Shown in pieces: positions 38,701 to 45,127 of a DNA stretch of 45,127 nt; positions within the stretch are counted from its first letter, which is position 1, and each line of letters begins with the position of its first letter. The notes under the pieces were generated by a model. The model was not told the DNA's origin. It did no database searches and saw nothing but the letters and a program-made list of their open reading frames with translations. Source of the DNA: Gracilaria caudata (Eukaryota > Rhodophyta > Florideophyceae > Gracilariales > Gracilariaceae); contig JASCIV010000112.1 in the NCBI GenBank assembly GCA_030374735.1, positions 1-45,127 on the forward strand, given 5' to 3'. Made by a program: the position numbers and the translations under genes.

Positions 38701-39252
38701 ATGATCGAAAACCTTTTCATTTCGCTACTTCTGGCGTACTCAGTCTCAGCTTCGACATGCCCAGTGAGGCTTCCATTTTCATCCTCCATAGTTGGTCGAT
38801 CCCGTTCATTGTTGGCTGACTGCTATCCTTCGCGTTTCACTTCTTCCTCTTCTGTTTACATCAGCGACACGGAAATAAGATACAAGCCGACTCAAGCTAA
38901 TTACCTGATTTCTGGATGCAGTCAATATTACATTTTCAGGATGGAAAAATGGTCACCGCTTCTTATCGAGCTTCCAGCTATTGATATTGCTCAAGGCCAA
39001 TCTTGTGAAGTTGAACAGGCAAAGCAGCAGATCCAGTCAAGACCTCAGGGCCCAACGAAGAACCATTTCATCAACGGATTGAATGCTACCATTCAGGGGC
39101 TTACTGCTCTTCGTGATACTGAATGTCGACCGCCGCCGGGAGGACATATGCCAATTCATTATACAGAAGAGTACCTGCATCCATGGGTAGACGCGCCAAT
39201 TACATACTTGCTTAGCGTAGCGTACAACTTCAACCTTTGCTTGCATGTGTGA
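38701..39252 (+). CDS. Secreted protein, unrecognised, with a downstream pseudogene copy
   Basis: The ATG at 38701 starts a signal peptide (1 to about 18, MIENLFISLLLAYSVSAS); the frame is open upstream only with a GTG. The product has 183 residues with cysteines at about 20, 42, 75, 102, 141 and 180. Notable segments are a Ser-rich stretch (45-52), RMEKWSPLLIELPAIDIAQG, NHFINGLNATIQGL and PPPGGHMP. I recognise no domain. TATA box and AATAAA (39351) bracket a compact transcript. A decayed copy lies at 40891-41240. Confidence 0.65.
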   Translation: MIENLFISLLLAYSVSASTCPVRLPFSSSIVGRSRSLLADCYPSRFTSSSSVYISDTEIRYKPTQANYLISGCSQYYIFRMEKWSPLLIELPAIDIAQGQSCEVEQAKQQIQSRPQGPTKNHFINGLNATIQGLTALRDTECRPPPGGHMPIHYTEEYLHPWVDAPITYLLSVAYNFNLCLHV

Positions 39253-39350
39253 AACTGATATTCGAACCGGTACACTTCTCTTTGTATCTCTAGCCGATGA
39301 GCTTTCTGATGGTGCCAGCGTCGAGAGGCTGAAAGGAAACTCTTCGATTC

Positions 39351-39356
39351 AATAAA
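39351..39356 (+). terminator. Polyadenylation signal after the gene at 38701
   Basis: AATAAA, 99 bp after the stop codon at 39252. Confidence 0.5.
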
Positions 39357-39438
39357 GTATCAATGGGTCGTGTTTACTCACCCAAGCCCAAACAAACTGG
39401 ATCCAGTCCAAAAGCGCTATGGTCCACAAGAAAAGGTG

Positions 39439-39449
39439 GCAAAGCTCCT
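39439..39449 (-). repeat. Dispersed GGAGCTTTGC repeat, distal copy
   Basis: GCAAAGCTCCT, preceded by AAGAAAAGGTG, which resembles the flank of the copy at 33099 (AAGAAAAAGGTC). Confidence 0.45.
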
Positions 39450-39578
39450 CATGTTCAATTTCTATTCATTTCTTTTACTATGCATCAATACATTGACTAC
39501 GATGGTGACGAAAATGTGGATTTCCCATTATGCCGAGACGATCTATCTGTATGCAGCGTACTCGACAACGTTGGAAAG

Positions 39579-40517
39579 CTAGCTCAATTCCGCCGCCCGG
39601 CCAGCTCCTTTTCCATGCACCCACAGGTTCTTGTAGTACTTCACAATTATGTCCCTCACGCGCACTTTCTCTCCATTGCTCGTCCCAAACGGAGTAAAAG
39701 CAGAATCTATGTCAGGAGACACAAAAAACGGAAGCGAAATCCTTGGGCTATTGCTTTTGTGTTTCACCTTATGCGGGGTGCTCACGAAGCGCCCATTGGT
39801 CCAGAACTGAAAGGTGTCGCCGAGATTCACTACAAGCTCGCCCTGCTTGCCCGGCACATCGACCCATTTGCCATCACTAGTGAACACCTGAAGCGATGGG
39901 TCCTCGCCCTCCGCTGTGACGTCTTGGAAGAGCAATGTGAAGAGTGCACTGTCAGTATGACGACCGGCAGAAGAGCCGGGCGGGTAGTAATTCACTCGTT
40001 GTATCAGAGTAGGATCGCGAAGATGTTCATCAAAGAATTGGATGTCCTGCTCAAGTGCCAACGCAAACGCGCGTCCGACGGTGGGGACAAGGCTGCCCAA
40101 CACTATTTTCTGCAGATCATACAGCGAAGTCTTGAAACCGGGAGCAACATCATCGGGGGGCATTGTAGTCGGACCGGAGAATATCGCACCCGGCAAAAGT
40201 GGCTTTTCGATGCCGAGGTCAAACAGCTCCTTGCCGTCGTGGCCATCTTCCTTGTTTAGCAGCTCCTGACAGGTGTAGCCGCGACATGCTTTCGGGGTGA
40301 CCACCTGATTCTCATGTCCATACCTTTCCTTCACCTCAGACGGAAGTTGAAAAAACGAAAATGCCGCAGATCTGACGTTGTCGAGTAGCACGGAGGGAAC
40401 GGGGTGGTCAGAGATTGTGAAGAAGCCGCAAGTATCGCAAATCTTGCGCAGACGAGCTATTACTTCATCCGTGGGATACAGCAAATCCTTGAATGCAAAA
40501 GAGGGGAGTTCCAACAT
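39579..40517 (-). CDS. 2-oxoglutarate/Fe(II)-dependent dioxygenase, isopenicillin-N-synthase-like
   Basis: The ATG at 40517 (MLELPSFAF) is chosen; upstream frame has only a GTG. The product has 312 residues. The N-terminal DIOX_N-type region includes ICDTCGFFTISDHPVP (26-41) and the AAFSFFQLPSEVKERYG helix (51-67). The catalytic core has the iron triad His187-x-Asp189 (GRHTDS) and His249 (STPHKV), and the 2-oxoglutarate-binding Arg259-x-Ser261 (SPRISLPFF). Length and motif spacing are normal for the family, so the enzyme should be active. Substrate cannot be told; relatives act on peptides, flavonoids, gibberellins or other small molecules. Probably cytosolic, with no signal peptide. Confidence 0.9.
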   Translation of the reverse strand: MLELPSFAFKDLLYPTDEVIARLRKICDTCGFFTISDHPVPSVLLDNVRSAAFSFFQLPSEVKERYGHENQVVTPKACRGYTCQELLNKEDGHDGKELFDLGIEKPLLPGAIFSGPTTMPPDDVAPGFKTSLYDLQKIVLGSLVPTVGRAFALALEQDIQFFDEHLRDPTLIQRVNYYPPGSSAGRHTDSALFTLLFQDVTAEGEDPSLQVFTSDGKWVDVPGKQGELVVNLGDTFQFWTNGRFVSTPHKVKHKSNSPRISLPFFVSPDIDSAFTPFGTSNGEKVRVRDIIVKYYKNLWVHGKGAGRAAELS

Positions 40518-40852
40518 TTTGACCGCGTCAGATGGGCCACGCACTCAACTTCGACTGCGTATGAAAAGCGAGGAAAAGAAACAGAAGGAGTCGTTTCGAC
40601 CGTCTGAAAACTGCTCAGAATGTTCTGGGCTATAAACCGCTGGCTACCATCTGATCTCGAGTGACGCTGTTATCGATACGCCTGCTAGCGAGAACAAGAT
40701 TGCGTGTGCTTGTGACTAACGGTAAGAAGTCTTGAGCACAGTATGCCAAACTCAAGATGACACACATCCGATATTCCTTAAATATCTTGCCCTGCCCAGA
40801 CCACAAGGAGGATACCAAACTTTATATTGGACCATACAGAACGCATATGCGT

Positions 40853-40897
40853 CAGAAATATCCAGTATGATAATTAATATCATACTGGACATTTCTG
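40853..40897. repeat. 45-nt hairpin bordering a pseudogene
   Basis: 12-bp arms TCCAGTATGATA (40861-40872) and TATCATACTGGA (40878-40889) around ATTAA. After one A/C mismatch the stem continues with CAGAAAT (40853-40859) and ATTTCTG (40891-40897). Confidence 0.75.
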
Positions 40898-41240
40898 GCA
40901 GTAACTTGTTTCAAGGGGAATCGGTAAACATTAAATTGTGAGGATGGAAACATGGGGACCGTTCTTAATCCAGCTTCCCCGGAAAGGTCAATGATATTGT
41001 TCGAAATGAATCCTGCAAAGTCGTATAGGCAAAGCAGCAGACATATGGGCCCAGAAAGGACCAGTTCATCAACGGATTGAACGCTACCATTCAGGGCCTT
41101 GCCATACAGTTTTCCGTGATGCTGATGTCGAACGCAGTCGGAGGGTATCCTTTCCAGTTCATTGTCGTACAACCTCAATCTATGTGAGCATGTGTGAAAC
41201 TGGAATTACAATCGGTATCATTTCTTTGTTACACATACCG
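40891..41240 (+). pseudogene. Truncated pseudogene of the secreted protein at 38701
   Basis: The sequence follows the 3' two thirds of 38701-39252 in the same orientation. Shared stretches include TTCATCAACGGATTGAA, GCTACCATTCAGGG and GCATGTGTGAAACTG. It has no signal-peptide region, carries a stop soon after the METWGPFLIQLP segment, and has further indels. Confidence 0.75.
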
Positions 41241-43146
41241 GGGGTAGTGCTTTATGAGAGCTGAGAGATACTGTCGACTCCCAAGACACGATGTCCGTGC
41301 AGCGTCAAAGCTCGTCAAGCAATGCGACATACTTCGAACTGACATCGTAGATATCATACAACATGTCGTCTAGAGTAGCTGTGACAAGATGGATGCTCGA
41401 GCTGTCTTCGTTTTCATGACGACCCTGAGCAGAAGGCAAGAAGAACCGGTAAGCGACCGAATCTGCAAATGCAAAGGACTCTTGATCAGGATAACGCCGA
41501 ATCTTGGAAAGCAAGACATGACAGCGATGTGCTTCTCAGTCTGTGAAGGGCTCCAATGAGGCACATTGTGCCAGCTCGACGGCGGCGAAAATGGCGCGAG
41601 CGATAACGGTGGATTTAATTCCCCCTCTTGGATTGGTAAATGCAAAAGGCATGGAAAAATTGATCTGATGACAAAAATATATAGAGCATTTGAGATCCAG
41701 TTCCGAGAACCAGCACGAGTGCCGGAGTAGCTCAGTTGTTTTCCAAGCCTCCCCCTGCAGGGTCATGTAGTCAAAGGGTTAGCGTGTGATATCGCCTGAC
41801 TGTTATTCCACGACAAGGAAGACAACTTGCAATTCCCATCACCAGCGATGCTGGCTTGCATGACTGAGAGTTGACTGGGTGACAGCGGAAGAAAACCGCC
41901 TTCTCCGCCACCGACGCACAAATTCGTCGCTAAACCGCATGCAACTTCCCGTGATCTCTGCTGCTGAGTGGCAGCCAGACCTCAAGTGGACATCTGCGGA
42001 GACTCTTCGCCAAAGCAGAAACCACACTGAGCTTGGTTCTATACCTCTCGTTAATCATGCACAAGTCCGTTGTACACGCCCCAGTCTGTTTCTGTCCGCT
42101 CTCCTCGCCTCTGCATTTCCAAAGAATTTTTCTCTAAAGAGTCTTGCCATACAGCAAAGCTTTTGCTGGCTCACAGTTCGAACAGTGACCGCGTATACCA
42201 CGTCACGAAGCGATTGATTTGTTTCGAGTTCCCCATGTAGAACGTCAAAAAGGTTATACCACTTTTTTTTCTGGAATTTGCATGCTTCAAGTACAACTTG
42301 ATGGGCGTTGTGGAAGCTGGGAGCGCTCTGGGTCAAAGAATCTTTTACCACGATATATAGTCCATAGCCTACACCATGTGTAGCATATGGTAGCCGCATG
42401 ATTAGTTGCAACGCGCCTCGAGTCCAAATTAAACTTTCCGCAACTATCTTGCATCCTACAAAGGACTTGATGTTGAACGAGCATGAGAAAGGCCTTTGTT
42501 CAGGATTTGTACAGTACTTTGAAGCGTAAACGTCTCATCAGTAATGCGGTCATCTCCCCTGAAGGCTAACATAACCAGAAAAAATCAGAAAAGTACTCGC
42601 AATCCTAGTTGTACTACTGTTGCACTTTGGGCTTCAAGAGGCCCCGTGGTTACTCAGCCAACCGTAGGAGGTCATCAACATTGGTGGCACGCTCTGTTTT
42701 TGTGCTCCACATCTTTCCCAAGACCAAGAAACGATTTCTAGCACATTGAATCGACCACAACATAGCTGTTCACTGAGTTTCATTTTGAATTCGCAATCAG
42801 TACCTGTCTCGTAGAGTAATTAGAATCCTACTTAGTCCTTGGTTTGTCGCTTTCTCGTATACGATGGCGTCACTAAATACTGTACCATTCTCCATGAGTG
42901 TGTGAAGTTCCCCTACTTTTGTCTCACGGTCAAGGCGCAGAAATGCTTCCGATGCGTTCATTGTACTGTTAGGTTCCCGCAGCACTCTTCACTAACAAAC
43001 TCTTCCTCTGCCTTCCTTAGAATCATCCCACATTTGTACAGTATCTCAATGTAGACCCTCTCTGTAGTCCAGACATGCATCATCTTGAACCGATGAAGCT
43101 GAGCACTTACGGTTTGGAAGCTCCTACTCCCACAGAAGACACTTGG
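41241..43146. other. Intergenic, nearly 2 kb
   Basis: No convincing gene. A minus-strand frame ending at 41305 without an ATG (reading VTATLDDMLYDIYDVSSKYV) could be a coding remnant. A tRNA-like 5' half lies at 41721. Confidence 0.45.
41721..41738 (+). other. tRNA-like 5' half (possible tRNA relic or SINE head)
   Basis: GCCGGAGTAGCTCAGTTG matches the acceptor and D-arm start (A box) of a eukaryotic tRNA. The anticodon stem and B box (GGTTCGA) are not found downstream, so it is not a complete tRNA gene. Confidence 0.35.
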
Positions 43147-43154
43147 TATAAATT
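43147..43154 (+). promoter_or_regulatory. TATA box of the small secreted gene at 43274
   Basis: TATAAATT, 127 bp upstream of the ATG. Confidence 0.55.
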
Positions 43155-43273
43155 CGGCAGACCACATCGCCGCTCGGAACCTGAGGAAGGCTCACTCAAC
43201 TTCGCTCAACTTCAACTCAACCACAACTTCCAAACTGAAAATCCTTCTCTCAAGCTTTCTCCTTTCGCCAAAG

Positions 43274-43711
43274 ATGATGACCAAGGGAATGACCACCATG
43301 GCTTTGCTGGTTCTCAGCGCCATAGCTTCTGTTTCAGTCGCAACCCATCTCACGAAGAGCTTCTATCTATCTCTGAGTCCTGAGGCCTTATTCGCGTACG
43401 GAGTAAAAGGCGCCGTTGGTGGATGCAGGATTTCACTCAACACGGGCACGAGCTCGTATGCGGACTTATACGTGCATTCAGCTACAGTGGGGAACAGCGG
43501 ATATCGCGGCTGGCCGCGTAACGTGAACGACATGGGAACTGGGGCTGTGAAGGCTCCCGAATTTCCGAGGGAAAGGACTTACTGCTGGTACCAGAGGTCC
43601 GAATATGACCTTCCGCAGTCGCTTCGAGATGCTTTCTGCACGAGTTCTGGAGTGACTAACGCAGCGGCCCAGCTTAAGGATGCCATTGAGAAGGACCAGT
43701 GTGATCTTTAG
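43274..43711 (+). CDS. Small secreted protein, unrecognised
   Basis: The 145-residue protein starts at the first of several Met codons (MMTKGMTTMALL); the signal peptide ends near residue 23. The mature part has four cysteines (about 51, 104, 121 and 143) and motifs such as AVGGCRISLNTG, ADLYVHSATVG, WPRNVNDMG and a C-terminal AIEKDQCDL. No family is recognised. It resembles the other secreted orphans of the window in size, TATA-driven promoter and single exon, but I see no sequence similarity to them. Confidence 0.65.
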   Translation: MMTKGMTTMALLVLSAIASVSVATHLTKSFYLSLSPEALFAYGVKGAVGGCRISLNTGTSSYADLYVHSATVGNSGYRGWPRNVNDMGTGAVKAPEFPRERTYCWYQRSEYDLPQSLRDAFCTSSGVTNAAAQLKDAIEKDQCDL

Positions 43712-44071
43712 TGTGTTGTGAGAGTCATAGACCGCGGGACCCCATAGAGAACAATGGACATGTCATGTTGAAGGTGCTCGTGTGAGAAAAGACTGGTGGA
43801 CTTACAGCTTTCAAGTGGTGTTATACAACTTTGCATTATGCTTCTGTCAAGTAAATTCTGTCTTAAGTACTCCTTGCTTCGACAGCTTCACAAGACTTGA
43901 TATGATATCCGTGTGTCTAGTTGGCGATTGCGTTTTTGTTGCCTTGGCGCGCAGAAAAGCCAGCTTCTTTTTGCAACTTTGGTGATTTACGGAATGCGGC
44001 ATTCCTACTGTCAACAAACGTGGACGTCATTCAACACACCCCCACAACCCCAAGCACGGCGGCGCGGCGCT
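43712..44071. other. Intergenic
   Basis: Convergent 3' ends of the genes at 43274 and 44072; nothing else seen. Confidence 0.5.
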
Positions 44072-44650
44072 TCACCCCGGCTTGTGCAGCACGGCGACGA
44101 ACGAATCGTCTGTGTCGATCTCCTTGTACGTCTCAAAGCTGCGCAGCTCGAGCGGCGTCGGCAGCAGCGCCTCAAAGCGCTGTGGCGTGTAGTAGCGGAA
44201 GCGCATGCCCTGGACGAACTCCTCCTTGTCGCCGAGCCACAGCGTGTGGAAAAGCACACCGCCGGGGCGCAGCAGTTGCGCCTGGCGGCGCAGCGAGCGC
44301 ACCAGCTCGTTCTCGCTCAGGTGGTGCAGCACTTTGTTCGAGAACACGGCGTCGAACTGTGCGTCTTCGAACGGCGCCAGCGTGACGGCATCCGCAACAC
44401 GCACGTCGATGTCGGCGTGCTCGTGGCGCGCGCGGTAGCGGCGCAGAAACTCTTCGGAGATGTCGACGCCCACCATGCGGTACGACAAGCGCAGCGCGTC
44501 GTGGTCTAGCCCGGGGCCGATGCCGAGCTCCAGCACGCGCGCGCCCGCCGCAACGTGTGCGCTGAAGCGCGACACCATGGCCGACGCATCGTAGCCCTTC
44601 ACCATGCCCTCGTACCAGTCCACATTCTCCTTGCTGTTGTAGAACTCCAT
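44072..44650 (-). CDS. Class I SAM-dependent methyltransferase
   Basis: A 192-residue protein with the complete Methyltransf_11/25-type core: motif I VLELGIGPGLD (39-49) for the SAM loop, acidic GVDISEEFL (61-69) after strand 2, motif DAVFSNKVLHHLSE (100-113) at strand 4, and LRPGGVLFHTLW (127-138) at strand 5. A C-terminal subdomain (about 142-188: GMRFRYYTPQRFEALL, DSFVAVLHKPG) is typical of small free-standing enzymes. The substrate cannot be predicted. There is no transit or signal peptide, so it is probably cytosolic. GC content is strikingly high compared with flanking DNA. Antisense frames across it are shadows. Confidence 0.9.
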   Translation of the reverse strand: MEFYNSKENVDWYEGMVKGYDASAMVSRFSAHVAAGARVLELGIGPGLDHDALRLSYRMVGVDISEEFLRRYRARHEHADIDVRVADAVTLAPFEDAQFDAVFSNKVLHHLSENELVRSLRRQAQLLRPGGVLFHTLWLGDKEEFVQGMRFRYYTPQRFEALLPTPLELRSFETYKEIDTDDSFVAVLHKPG

Positions 44651-45127
44651 GGCGGCGGCGGTTGCAGTGCGGTGGTGGTGTGTGTGCTTGCGTTCGGCAC
44701 TATCTCAGGATTCCGCGGGGGTTTTGAGTACGAAATCACACGATCGTTTGCCTAGATCTGCCATTTCGGGCGCTTCCGGGAAGCGCGGGAAATGGCAATT
44801 CTACGCAATCGATCAAAAAAAACATTTTCACGAAATTTGTCTAGCAGAATAGACATGAGCTACAAATGTGATTGGACGCCGAGGACAATACCTGATTGTC
44901 AGGCAGCCAAGTGTTTTCCTTGCTTATGTACACCTCAACAGACATGCACATGACGTGTCTCTATTGGCTCTCGAAGAAATATCTGTTCACGGAAGCCAAT
45001 GAATAAGCTTTCCCCAAGATTCTCTTTCCTTACAAAGGGACACGAAACACAGGAATTAAGGGCATCTCCACCGGTGACGCCAAAACGACATACCGACAGG
45101 AATTGTCGGAATTTTTAGCGGTTTGCC
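44651..45127. other. 5' flank of the methyltransferase gene, to the window end
   Basis: Contains ATTGG (CCAAT-type) motifs near 44871, 44963 and 44995. No gene seen before the window end. Confidence 0.45.

Noticed and set aside
41305..41514. Gene reading VTATLDDMLYDIYDVSSKYV
   Set aside because: No ATG, preceded by a stop, no signal peptide or domain; kept only as a possible remnant.

Overview
This window looks like nuclear DNA of a eukaryotic alga, most likely a florideophyte red alga such as Chondrus (an inference from gene content and style). Nearly every supported gene is a single uninterrupted exon. Several have a TATA box 50-130 bp upstream of the ATG. One encodes a plastid-targeted one-helix chlorophyll-binding-like protein. 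Most of the others encode small secreted cysteine-rich proteins. No rRNA, complete tRNA, CRISPR array or bacterial operon is visible.

Layout. 1-9.3 kb: a secreted GH18-like protein with two chitin-binding-like modules (minus strand); a 561-bp non-autonomous hAT-like element; a TIMP-like metalloproteinase-inhibitor gene (5770-6270) preceded by a tandem, decayed copy that carries a solo LTR; and a type I membrane protein with two cysteine-rich repeats. 10.9-18.8 kb: a 617-residue GCC2/GCC3 (ephrin-receptor-like) cysteine-rich protein, the plastid one-helix protein, a transthyretin-like plus HELAH metallopeptidase protein, and two tandem paralogues of an unrecognised secreted family. 19.9-22.5 kb: two cysteine-rich paralogues, one broken by an 83-bp insertion. 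23.4-32.2 kb: a candidate tail-anchored protein, a 717-residue polytopic protein with a weakly HET-like block, a Pro/Thr-linker secreted protein, decayed duplicates, and an acidic secreted protein with a broken or spliced 5' end. 34-45 kb: a GC-rich secreted beta-propeller protein, a frameshifted membrane-protein gene, a secreted protein with a downstream pseudogene copy, a 2-oxoglutarate/Fe(II) oxygenase, a small secreted protein and a GC-rich SAM methyltransferase.

How the genes fit together. They do not form an operon or a recognised pathway. The common theme is the secretory route and cell surface: a chitinase-like protein, a protease inhibitor, a zinc-peptidase-like protein, cysteine-rich repeat proteins, a propeller and several orphan secreted families. 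The region is duplication-rich, and tandem copies decay into pseudogenes.

The most unusual signal is at the nucleotide level. Short, nearly perfect hairpins recur, and related copies differ by paired, compensatory changes. The clearest set lies in the U3 part of the solo LTR: units on a 57-bp period, each folding into a bulged stem capped by a GNRA-type tetraloop. Further covarying pairs lie at 19472/19644, 7635/10239 and 4795/19748. Isolated perfect palindromes occur at 2717, 29708, 36352 and 40853.
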